Shown piece after piece: positions 1 to 9,180 of a stretch of 64,000 nucleotides of DNA. The notes under the pieces are model-generated. The model was not told where the DNA came from. It did not search any database and saw only the letters and a list, made by a program, of their open reading frames with translations. Positions within the stretch are counted from its first letter, which is position 1. Every line of letters starts with the position of its first letter. The DNA is taken from the NCBI RefSeq assembly GCF_024753245.1, contig NZ_JANUGX010000024.1, positions 44,284 through 108,283 of the forward strand, in the 5' to 3' direction. Source of the stretch: Massilia norwichensis (lineage in GTDB: Bacteria > Pseudomonadota > Gammaproteobacteria > Burkholderiales > Burkholderiaceae_D). The position numbers were made by a program, and so were the translations under genes.

Positions 1-1978
<1,978 letters not shown>

Positions 1979-2096
1979 GAGGGACTCCACGGCATTTTGA
2001 ATAGGTGAAGGCCGAGAATAGTGCACTGCGCAATAAACATCAATTAGAACAATTAGGGTCGGAGTCGAATTAAATTTCGAAACTTATCCTTTCTAA

Positions 2097-2114
2097 ATAA
2101 ACGGGGACATAGTG
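2097..2114 (+). repeat. Short REP-like element, GGGGACA family
   Basis: The sequence ATAAACGGGGACATAGTG lies between gltB and the hydrolase gene. Two related copies occur in the opposite orientation just upstream of the RAYT transposase gene (5808-5825 and 5853-5872), so this is probably a solo copy of the same family. The shared core is GGGGACA or AGGGACA followed by T/G, A/G, GT. Confidence 0.4.
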
Positions 2115-2126
2115 AACGGCCGGTCC

Positions 2127-2963
2127 TCAGCGACTTGTGGAGCGCGGTGCAGAAGCCATTTCAACCACTTCGTGGATCGCTTTGACGACGACCTCGGGTG
2201 AGAACAGCGGCATCTGGTGGTCCGAGTCGACGAACTCGGTCCTGGCTTTCGGATACAGGTCGCGAATCATCTCGAAGGTGGCTTTGTCGTTACGGAAGAC
2301 GCCAAGATCGAGGGCAATGGGCGGTATCTCGCCCGGCTTCGCTTTCGGCTGGTTGATCAGGCGGACGATCGGTTTGTCGTCGATGCCGGCGAGCGCCAGC
2401 ACGGCTTCGCCGGTCTCGTCCAATTTTTCGATCTCGCGCCAGACAGTGCGCGAGTACGCCACGCGCGCGGCCAGACGTACCGCCCAGGGAAAGTCGCGGG
2501 TCGCCTTGACTGCGCGTGGGTACATGGCGTCGACCAGCACCAGCCCCTTCACCTCGTCCGGATAGGCGCGCGCGAACAGCTGCATGTACAGCCCGCCGAG
2601 CGAATGGCCGACCAGCACATAAGGTGGATTCAGGCCCTTGTGGCGCAGCACGCGCCGCAATTCCTCGACCACCGTGCGGCCGTCGCGCGGGGTCATGGGG
2701 ACATCGCTGTTACCGTATCCGGGCCGGTTGTAAGCGAACACGGTGGCGTCGCGGCTGGCGCCCTCCAGCACCCTGCCCCACTTGTCGATGGTGCCGCGCG
2801 AACCGCCTTCGAACACCAGCGTGAGCGGCGACGCGGGATGGCGGATGGTCAGCGATTCGATGCGGCGTCCGCCGATGGTCTCCACCACCGGCAAGGGCGC
2901 GGCGGCGCAGGCGGCGGCAAGCCAGAAGATGGGCAGGATCAGGGCGCGGAACAGTGTGGACAT
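2127..2963 (-). CDS. Alpha/beta-fold hydrolase with signal peptide
   Basis: A 278-residue alpha/beta hydrolase. The N-terminus (MSTLFRALILPIFWLAAACA) is a signal peptide ending near a cysteine, so the protein may be a lipoprotein or periplasmic. The fold signatures are clear: an oxyanion-type segment, NRPGYGNSD, the nucleophile elbow GHSLGG, the acid-strand LVLVDAMYP, and a late DSDHQMP with the probable catalytic histidine. The substrate cannot be told from sequence. A second in-frame ATG lies four codons upstream at 2975; neither start has a strong ribosome-binding site. The gene stands alone between gltB and a two-component system, all on the minus strand. Confidence 0.85.
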   Translation of the reverse strand: MSTLFRALILPIFWLAAACAAAPLPVVETIGGRRIESLTIRHPASPLTLVFEGGSRGTIDKWGRVLEGASRDATVFAYNRPGYGNSDVPMTPRDGRTVVEELRRVLRHKGLNPPYVLVGHSLGGLYMQLFARAYPDEVKGLVLVDAMYPRAVKATRDFPWAVRLAARVAYSRTVWREIEKLDETGEAVLALAGIDDKPIVRLINQPKAKPGEIPPIALDLGVFRNDKATFEMIRDLYPKARTEFVDSDHQMPLFSPEVVVKAIHEVVEMASAPRSTSR

Positions 2964-3082
2964 GGGCGTTCTCATGGTCGGGTTGAAAACGCCAGCATCG
3001 CAGCCGGGCGCGCCGCATGCAGCCGCCGTGCGACGGATCGACGGCAGGGCCGATGGATGGCAGGCCGCAGAATGGGCTGGAA

Positions 3083-3835
3083 CTACAGCGCCTTGAACAG
3101 GTGGACGTAGGCCCGGCTCACCGGCAGCTCGGCGGCGTGGCCGCGCATGCGCAGGAACAGGCGGCTGGTCTCGTCGCGGCGCGTGCCCTCCAGCCAGGCC
3201 AGGTTGACGATGGTGGAGCGGTGCACCTGCCAGAACTGGCCCGGGTCGAGCCGGGAGACGAGCTCGGTAATGGGCGTGCGGATCAGGAATTCGCCATGGC
3301 TGCTGGCGACCACCGTGTACTTGTCGTCGGCCTGGAAGAAGCGCACCTCGGCCACGTCCAGGTTGCGGGTTGTGGCACCCTGGCCGGCCAGGATGTAGCG
3401 CAGCTGCGGACCGCCCGGCGCCGCCGTCAGCTGGCGCAGGGCCGCGGCCAGGCCCTCGCCGCCAGCCGCCGCCGGCCGGGCCAGTGCTTCCTTCAGCCGC
3501 GCCACGGTCTTCGCCAGCCGTTCGGTGCTGACCGGCTTCAGAACGTAATCGAGGGCCGCGTGCTCGAAAGCCTGCAGCGCGTAGGCGTCGAAGGCGGTGA
3601 CGAACACGACCCGGGTATCGCCCTCGATGCCCTGCGCCACCTCGAGGCCGGACAGGCCTGGCATCTGGATATCGAGAAAGGCCAGGTCCGGTTCCAGTTC
3701 GGCGATGCGGGCCGCGGCGTCGACGCCGTTGCGCGACAGGTGGACGATCTGCAGTTCCGGCCACAGCGCCAGCAGCTGGTCGCGCAGGTATTGGGACAGG
3801 TGCGGTTCGTCGTCGGCGATCAGGGCGCGTGTCAT
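3083..3835 (-). CDS. LytTR-family response regulator
   Basis: A 250-residue response regulator. The receiver domain (about residues 1-120) has the acidic pocket at Asp8-Asp9, the phosphoacceptor Asp55 in FLDIQMPG, and the switch Lys in DYVLKPV. The C-terminal half (about 145-250) is a LytTR DNA-binding domain, visible from the FFQADDKYTVV and QVHRSTIVNL segments. It overlaps the upstream kinase gene by 4 bases (start ATG inside the kinase stop region), so the two are translationally coupled and form a LytS/LytR-type or AlgR-type pair. Target genes are not evident nearby. Confidence 0.93.
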   Translation of the reverse strand: MTRALIADDEPHLSQYLRDQLLALWPELQIVHLSRNGVDAAARIAELEPDLAFLDIQMPGLSGLEVAQGIEGDTRVVFVTAFDAYALQAFEHAALDYVLKPVSTERLAKTVARLKEALARPAAAGGEGLAAALRQLTAAPGGPQLRYILAGQGATTRNLDVAEVRFFQADDKYTVVASSHGEFLIRTPITELVSRLDPGQFWQVHRSTIVNLAWLEGTRRDETSRLFLRMRGHAAELPVSRAYVHLFKAL

Positions 3836-4974
3836 CGGGCCGCCCCCGCCACCTTCGTCATCGGCAGCTCGAGCACGGCCTCGGTGCCGCCGGCGGCGCC
3901 GGGCCGCAGACGCAGGCTGGCGTCCGCGCCGAAGCGGGTCTGCAAACGCGAACGCAGGTTGGCCAGCGCCATGCCGGCCCCGGGCTGCAGGCGGCGCGAG
4001 GGCGTATCGATGCCGATGCCGTCGTCGCTCACGCGGATGGCGAGACGGCCGCCGGCGATCACCGCGCTGACGCTGACCCTGCCGCCGTCGAGCTTGGGCT
4101 CCAGCCCGTGGTGGATGGCGTTTTCGATCAGCGGCTGCAGCATCAACGGCGGCATGCTCAAGGCCCGCGCTTCCCCGCTGGCCTCGATCGAGAATTGCAG
4201 GCGCTCTTCCATGCGGATCTGCAGCAGCGACAGGTAGCTATGCGCCATCTCCAGCTCCGCGCCCAGCGTGCTGTCGGTCTGGCGCAGCTGCGTCAGGCCG
4301 GCGCGCAGGTAGCCGGAAAAGGTCTCGAGCATGCGCTTGGCGCGCGGCGGGTCGTAGTCCATCAGGCTCTGGACATTGGCCAGGGTGTTGAACAGCAGGT
4401 GCGGTTCGATCTGCCCCTGCAGCAGGCGCAGGCGCGCTTCGAGGGCCTCGTTCTGCAGCTGCTGGCGGCGCAGGCGCGAGCGCCACCAGGCCCAGTTGGC
4501 TGCCATCAGGAACAGCAGGGATACCGCGATCTTCACCAGGGCCACCGGCGGTGACATGAACATCTCCGACAGCGCGAACCCGACCAGCGTCAGCACGATG
4601 GTGAAGCCGAGCGTGGTCCCGAGGATAAGACCGCAGAAGGCAATCGCGATCAGCGCCAGGCCGGCGCGCAGGTCGCGCAGGTCGGACATACGCGCAAGCA
4701 GCGGCGCCGGCAGCAGCCTTTCCGCCAGCCACAGCACGCCGAACAGGGTATGCAGGATACATAAACTGATGGCGACATTCGGCAGCAGGGAGGCCCACCA
4801 CCAGCCGGGCCGGTCGACCCGGCCGACCATGGCGACGATGCTCATCAGCCCCAGCGCCAGGCTTAGCGCCAGCAGGGAAATGACGGCCAGGCGGGCACCG
4901 GTGGAGACGTCATGCTTCGGACGCAGCTCCCACAGCGAGCGCCAGGCGCGGCGCAGATTGCTTGTACTTGACAT
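3832..4974 (-). CDS. LytS/YehU-type sensor histidine kinase
   Basis: A 380-residue membrane histidine kinase of the His_kinase (PF06580) type. The N-terminal half holds about five hydrophobic segments (roughly 28-50, 61-83, 104-134 as two passes, 146-163) with no large periplasmic sensor domain, so the signal is probably sensed in or at the membrane. The phosphoacceptor is His192 in QIEPHLLFNTL. A HATPase domain follows with IENAIHHGLEP (N-box) and VSDDGIGID (G-box). It is the first gene of a two-gene unit with the LytTR regulator. The start at 4974 follows a region without a strong Shine-Dalgarno sequence. Confidence 0.92.
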   Translation of the reverse strand: MSSTSNLRRAWRSLWELRPKHDVSTGARLAVISLLALSLALGLMSIVAMVGRVDRPGWWWASLLPNVAISLCILHTLFGVLWLAERLLPAPLLARMSDLRDLRAGLALIAIAFCGLILGTTLGFTIVLTLVGFALSEMFMSPPVALVKIAVSLLFLMAANWAWWRSRLRRQQLQNEALEARLRLLQGQIEPHLLFNTLANVQSLMDYDPPRAKRMLETFSGYLRAGLTQLRQTDSTLGAELEMAHSYLSLLQIRMEERLQFSIEASGEARALSMPPLMLQPLIENAIHHGLEPKLDGGRVSVSAVIAGGRLAIRVSDDGIGIDTPSRRLQPGAGMALANLRSRLQTRFGADASLRLRPGAAGGTEAVLELPMTKVAGAAR

Positions 4975-5070
4975 ACAGGCAAGTGTAGCGGCTGCCGGAC
5001 GTGCTGGCGAGCCCGCTGCGACGAATCGACAGCCGGTGCGACGAACGGCAGCCGGATGCGGTGGACGCGC

Positions 5071-5793
5071 TTATTCCAGCGCCGCACTGGCCCCGTCTTC
5101 GGCCGGTTTCGCCTTGAACGGCCGGCCGCGCTTGGCCGGCAGGATCTGCCTCTGGGTCTTCTTTTCCAGTTCGGCCTTGAACGCGTGCGACCCGACCGGC
5201 CAGCCTTTGGCGAGCGCAGTCCCGATCAGTTCTTCCTCTTCCCTGCCGGGCCCCTGCTGCACGAAGTCGGTATAGGCGGCTTCGCGCTGGAAGGGCGTGT
5301 TGCCGAGGCCCCAGTACAGCATGTGGTCGGTAACCAGCGTGTCGGAGCCCATGCCGGCATGGTGGGCATAGCTCGACCAGCGGTAGCGGCCGGGATCGGC
5401 GGCGAGACCGGCCCGCACCGGCGCCAGCTCGAGGTAGCGGCTGGCTCCCAGCAGATAGGGCGCCGCATCGACCAGCGAGGTGCGGAAGCGCCCCTGAAAC
5501 AGGGTGCCCGAACGGCCATACTTGGCGTTGAACCAGGGGACGTAATGGCGGCCGACCTTCTGCATCATCAGTGCCAACCCGTCTTCGTCGTCGGGTGTGG
5601 CCAGCAGGATGACGTGATTCGGCATCAACACCCAGGCGTGCACCGCTACCTTGTAGAGCCGGGCGCATTCCTGCAGCCAGCCGTGGAAGCGCGCATGGTC
5701 TTCGTCTTCGCGGAAGATGGTCTGGTTGTCGTTGCCGCGCTGGAGAATGAGGTGGGGTTGCCTGGGCAGGATCAGTCGGGGTTGGCGGGCCAT
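5071..5793 (-). mobile_element. REP-associated tyrosine transposase (RAYT, Y1_Tnp), with altered HUH motif
   Basis: A 240-residue domesticated IS200/IS605-like transposase (Y1_Tnp/TnpA_REP family), the enzyme type that spreads REP sequences. Family marks are QRGNDNQ near residue 18, VLMPNH at 55-60, the GRSGTLFQGRF block at 93-103, and RYLELAPVRAGL around the likely catalytic Tyr120. The metal-binding pair normally reads MPNHVH; here it is His60-Val-Ile62, so the second histidine is missing. The C-terminal 40 residues are lysine-rich and variable, as in many RAYTs. REP-like elements lie just upstream of the start (5808-5872). It stands as a single gene with no flanking insertion-sequence ends. 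Confidence 0.85.
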
Positions 5794-5807
5794 GGTGTCA
5801 TCGAAGA

Positions 5808-5872
5808 ATTACTCTGTCCCCGATTATATGCGAAAAGCCGCAAAATATGCTCGACCATGTCCCTATTTATGC
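5808..5872 (-). repeat. Pair of GGGGACA-family REP-like elements upstream of RAYT gene
   Basis: Two short related elements lie in tandem on the minus strand: AATCGGGGACAGAGTAAT (5808-5825) and GCATAAATAGGGACATGGTC (5853-5872). They share an (A/G)GGGACA core followed by a GT with a third copy at 2097-2114. RAYT genes are commonly bordered by their cognate REPs, so these may be the natural targets of the neighbouring transposase. The second element supplies the TAA stop codon of the small gene at 5867-6127. Confidence 0.45.
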
Positions 5873-6127
5873 AATTTTCTTGAAGATGCCATTGAACGGC
5901 GGCTCCGGCCACACCAGCCGCCATTGCTCGCGGCTCGGCAAGTGCAGATACCAGACCTCGACCACGACGATACTCCCCTGCCCGTCGGCGTGGCGGTAGG
6001 GCGTGGCGACCGGCACCTGCCTGGCCAGTCCGCCGCTGACCTGCCCCAGCATCCAGCGTTCGAAGCTGCGGAACTCGGCCAGGCTGACGAAAGCGTCGAC
6101 TTCTTCCCAAGGGCAGCAGAACGTCAT
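5867..6127 (-). CDS. Hypothetical small protein (86 aa)
   Basis: An 86-residue protein that I do not recognise as a named family. It is rich in Trp and aromatic residues, with segments SFERWMLGQV, YRHADGQG and VWYLHLPSREQW that look like a small soluble alpha/beta protein rather than random translation. No signal peptide or membrane segment is seen. Its stop codon lies within a REP-like element. It is divergent from the Tat-exported hydrolase-fold gene at 6275, with a 147-base shared upstream region. I judge it real mainly from its amino-acid composition and the lack of any competing gene here. Confidence 0.6.
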   Translation of the reverse strand: MTFCCPWEEVDAFVSLAEFRSFERWMLGQVSGGLARQVPVATPYRHADGQGSIVVVEVWYLHLPSREQWRLVWPEPPFNGIFKKIA

Positions 6128-6274
6128 GGCTTACTCATTCAGGCAATGCGTGAGGCAAATGTACATGACTTGAGCACGCTCATGATAAGGGCGCGCCAAA
6201 TTCTCCACACTACCCATTGCTGTACGGAAATTATTAAATCAACGAATGCTGCGCTTAACAATAACGAGGATACT

Positions 6275-7108
6275 ATGAGCTGGAAAACAATGGATCGACG
6301 TTCCTTCGGCGCGACGACGCTGGGTTTGCTGATCGGCCAGGCAACGGCCGCCAAAGCGACGGGCATGAGCCTCGTGCGCGCACCGACGGACACGCCAAAG
6401 ACCTTTGTGCTGGTGCATGGCGCCTGGTATGGCGGCTGGTGCTGGGAGAAGGTCGCGCAGGACCTGCGTGCACAGGGCCATAAGGTCACGACCCCGACCT
6501 GCCCCGGACTTGGCGAACATGCCCATCTTCTGTCCAAGGACATTTCGCTGACGACTTTTATTACGAGCATCACCAATCACATCCTCTACGAGAACCTGAA
6601 CGATGTGATCCTGGTGGGCAGTGGCTTTGGCGGGGTGGTGATCAGCGGCGTGGCCGACCGCATCCCGACCCAGCTCAAGAGCCTGGTCTACGTCGACGCG
6701 ATGGTGCTGGAAAGCGGCATGTCCGTGTTCGAGGGCCAGCCGGCTGCGGTCACCAAAAAGCGCCTGGAGCAGGTGGCAGCCCAGGGGAAAGGCGTCGCCA
6801 TTCCGGTTCCGCCAGTCAACAAAGACTCGTATCGCGGCGCCGATTCCATCACCCTGGCCTGGATGCGCATGCGGCTGGCGCCGCAACCGGTCGGCACTTA
6901 CCAGGAAAAACTGGTGCTGAACAATCCTCTGGGCAATGGTGTGCCGCGCACCTATGTCGACTGCACGGCCTCACCCTTCGAGCCGCTGGTCGAGGTCAAG
7001 AAGAACCTGAAACGCGAGAAAAGCTGGAACTGGGTCGAGCTGGCGACCCATCACGATCCGATGATCACCGAGCCGCGCATGCTCAGCAGTTTCCTGGCCC
7101 AGGTCTGA
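6275..7108 (+). CDS. Tat-exported alpha/beta hydrolase-fold protein lacking the nucleophile serine
   Basis: A 277-residue protein of the esterase/hydroxynitrile-lyase-like alpha/beta hydrolase group. The start at 6275 has an ACGAGGA ribosome-binding site about 5 bases upstream. Residues 6-22 (MDRRSFGATTLGLLIGQ) form a twin-arginine signal, so export of the folded protein is likely. The fold is clear: FVLVHGAWYGGWCWEKV, TPTCPGLGEH, LVYVDAM, and a late THHDPM histidine (259/260). The nucleophile elbow, normally G-H-S-x-G, reads G115-S-G-F-G119, with glycine where the nucleophile belongs. Either Ser116 has taken over or the protein is not a classical hydrolase. Confidence 0.85.
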   Translation: MSWKTMDRRSFGATTLGLLIGQATAAKATGMSLVRAPTDTPKTFVLVHGAWYGGWCWEKVAQDLRAQGHKVTTPTCPGLGEHAHLLSKDISLTTFITSITNHILYENLNDVILVGSGFGGVVISGVADRIPTQLKSLVYVDAMVLESGMSVFEGQPAAVTKKRLEQVAAQGKGVAIPVPPVNKDSYRGADSITLAWMRMRLAPQPVGTYQEKLVLNNPLGNGVPRTYVDCTASPFEPLVEVKKNLKREKSWNWVELATHHDPMITEPRMLSSFLAQV

Positions 7109-7128
7109 GCCAGGCGCGCGACACGCCA

Positions 7129-7809
7129 TCAGGCCAGCGTGAATCCGGCCGACAGGCTGTAGCCTTCGCCGTAGGCGCTGCGCAGCGGCAGGTCCTGGCC
7201 GAGGCCGGTACGCGCCTTCTTGCGCAGGCGGTAGACCAGCATGTCGACGCGGCGGCTGGCATCCGGGTCGTCGCCCCCCATGCCGGCCACGATCACCTGG
7301 CGAGGCACCGGCCGGGTGTTGATGGTCAGCAGGTGCAGGAAGTTGCACTCCTTTTCCGTCAGGTCGATGACCTTGCCCATCAGCTCGAGCTGGCGGGCCG
7401 ACACGCGCAAGGTCCACTTGCTCGGCACCGGCGCCGGCTCCTGCGGACGCACGCGGCGGTCGAGCGCCTCGATGTGGGCAGCCAGTTCCGGAAACTTGAT
7501 CGGCTTCGTCAGATAGTGGTCCGCGCCCAGGCGCAGGCCGAGGATGCGGTTGTCGAAGGCGACCCGCCCCGTCAATACCAGCAAGCCGATCTCGGGATAC
7601 AGCTGGCGCATTCGCGGAATGACATTGAATCCGTCTTCATCGGGCAGGCCGAGGTCGAGCACCACCACGGCAGCGGGCGTGCGGGTCAGCGCTGCCCACA
7701 TGTCGCCGGCCGTGGTCGCGATCGTGACCTCATGGCCGAGCTCCTTGAGGAAGTCAGCCATGTCGCCGGCGTATTCGCCATTGTCTTCAACAATCAGTAT
7801 TTGCGTCAT
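7129..7809 (-). CDS. OmpR/PhoB-type response regulator
   Basis: A 226-residue two-component regulator. The receiver domain has Glu8-Asp9, phosphoacceptor Asp52 in VVLDLGLPDEDG, and Lys in YLTKPI. The second half (about 130-222) is a winged-helix DNA-binding domain with LTEKECNFLHLL and the recognition-helix region RRVDMLVYRLRKKA. It lies 42 bases downstream of the PAS histidine kinase gene on the same strand and is very likely its partner. It converges on the hydrolase-fold gene with a 20-base gap. Confidence 0.92.
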   Translation of the reverse strand: MTQILIVEDNGEYAGDMADFLKELGHEVTIATTAGDMWAALTRTPAAVVVLDLGLPDEDGFNVIPRMRQLYPEIGLLVLTGRVAFDNRILGLRLGADHYLTKPIKFPELAAHIEALDRRVRPQEPAPVPSKWTLRVSARQLELMGKVIDLTEKECNFLHLLTINTRPVPRQVIVAGMGGDDPDASRRVDMLVYRLRKKARTGLGQDLPLRSAYGEGYSLSAGFTLA

Positions 7810-7851
7810 GGGTTCTTTAGTTATTATTCCCGGAACTCTTGCGTCGGGCGC

Positions 7852-9021
7852 TTATCCCCGTAAGCCGCCCCGATTATCACTGCTGCTCTCTCCGGAAGCA
7901 AGACCTTTACCCGGAGCATCCTGTACCGGCAGCCACAGCCGGAACTCCGCCCCGCCTCCTTTCGGCGCCGCATGCTCCAGCGTGCCGCCATGCACTTCGA
8001 CCACCGAGCGGGCCATGTACAAGCCCAGGCCGCTGCCCGGCACACCGGCCGCATTGCTGCCGCGATAGCCCCTGTCGAAAATGCGCGGCAGGTCTTCCGC
8101 CGGCACGCCCGGGCCGGTATCGCGTAGCGCCAGCTCGACGCCCTTGCCATGGCGCCGGCCCAGCACGCTCAGGCTGCTGTCGGTGGGGGTGTAGCGCACC
8201 GCGTTGTCCAGCAAAATCTTCAGCGCCAGGCGCAGCCCGGCCGGATCGCCGCGCAGCTGCGCCGGCAATTCCTCCGCCACCAGCGTGACCTTGCGGCCGG
8301 CCACGCGGGCCTGCGCCACCACCTCTTCCAGCAGCAGGCGCGGCGGCACGGTATTGGCCTGGCGCTGGCGCCCGATGGCCGCCATCCGCTCCGGCGACAG
8401 GTAATCGTCCATCATCGCGATCAGGCGGTCGGTCGCGGTCGCGATCTTGCGGTGGCGCTGGCGGGTCGGCTCGTCGGCGTTCGCGTTGGTCGCCTCCAGG
8501 CGCTGGATGGCGCCGTCGATGGTCGACAGCGGCGTGCGGAATTCGTGGTTCAGCATGCTGGCGAAGCGCTTCTGCTCGCGCTCCCGTTCGCGCCGCGCCG
8601 ACAGGTCGCGTACGATCCCGGCCAGCGCCCGGGCCTTGCCGGCCTCGTCCAGCAACAGGGTCGAGATCACTTCCACCGGCACCTCGCGGCCGTCCGGGCG
8701 GCGCAGGTCGAACTCGCGTACGACGCGCAGGCGCGAGCCGTCGCCGGCAGCAAAGCGGCGCAGACGCTCCTGCAGGCCGGCAGACAGCGGCGCCAGGGGA
8801 CCGGCTCGATTTCTTGCAAAATGTTCATGAACATCGACAACGCCATAACCCAGCATATCGTTGACATGTGGACTCAGGTACACCGGCAGGCCGCTGGCGC
8901 AGTCGAGGATGAAGACGAGGTCGCCGCCGAGTTCGGCGATGGTGCGGAAGGCGTCGGCCGTGACCAGGCTGGACGTGGGCAGCGCATCGCCAGGCGGAAG
9001 AACGGGTGCGCTGCGGACCAT
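7852..9021 (-). CDS. PAS-domain soluble sensor histidine kinase
   Basis: A 389-residue histidine kinase without membrane segments, so probably cytoplasmic. A PAS domain with a C-terminal PAC-like segment covers about residues 25-145, followed by a short basic/acidic coiled linker (REREREQKRF). The phosphoacceptor is His159 in MLNHEFRTPLS. The HATPase domain has DNAVRYTP (N-box), DTGPGVP (G1) and GSGLGLYMAR (G2). I chose the ATG at 9021 because an AAGG sits 6 bases upstream and the PAS domain starts soon after; an upstream in-frame ATG at 9126 would add 35 residues of poor quality. It is first in a unit with the OmpR-type regulator. Confidence 0.9.
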   Translation of the reverse strand: MVRSAPVLPPGDALPTSSLVTADAFRTIAELGGDLVFILDCASGLPVYLSPHVNDMLGYGVVDVHEHFARNRAGPLAPLSAGLQERLRRFAAGDGSRLRVVREFDLRRPDGREVPVEVISTLLLDEAGKARALAGIVRDLSARREREREQKRFASMLNHEFRTPLSTIDGAIQRLEATNANADEPTRQRHRKIATATDRLIAMMDDYLSPERMAAIGRQRQANTVPPRLLLEEVVAQARVAGRKVTLVAEELPAQLRGDPAGLRLALKILLDNAVRYTPTDSSLSVLGRRHGKGVELALRDTGPGVPAEDLPRIFDRGYRGSNAAGVPGSGLGLYMARSVVEVHGGTLEHAAPKGGGAEFRLWLPVQDAPGKGLASGESSSDNRGGLRG

Positions 9022-9180
9022 ATGAACCTTCGAGAAGTTGATTGCTTTCAGGAAGTATAGTGCCCGACTTGCGGATTTGTATAGAACGGTGACTCTAAGG
9101 CGTTGCGTTGAACACGCATCCTGCATATTTCGGCATGTTTTGTCATGACGAACGCAAGATGCGTGTTACATCAAGCCTCT

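Noticed and set aside
2127..3764. A long minus-strand frame joining the hydrolase to sequence over the LytTR regulator
   Set aside because: Only the last 278 codons are protein-like; the first part is an out-of-frame reading of the regulator gene.
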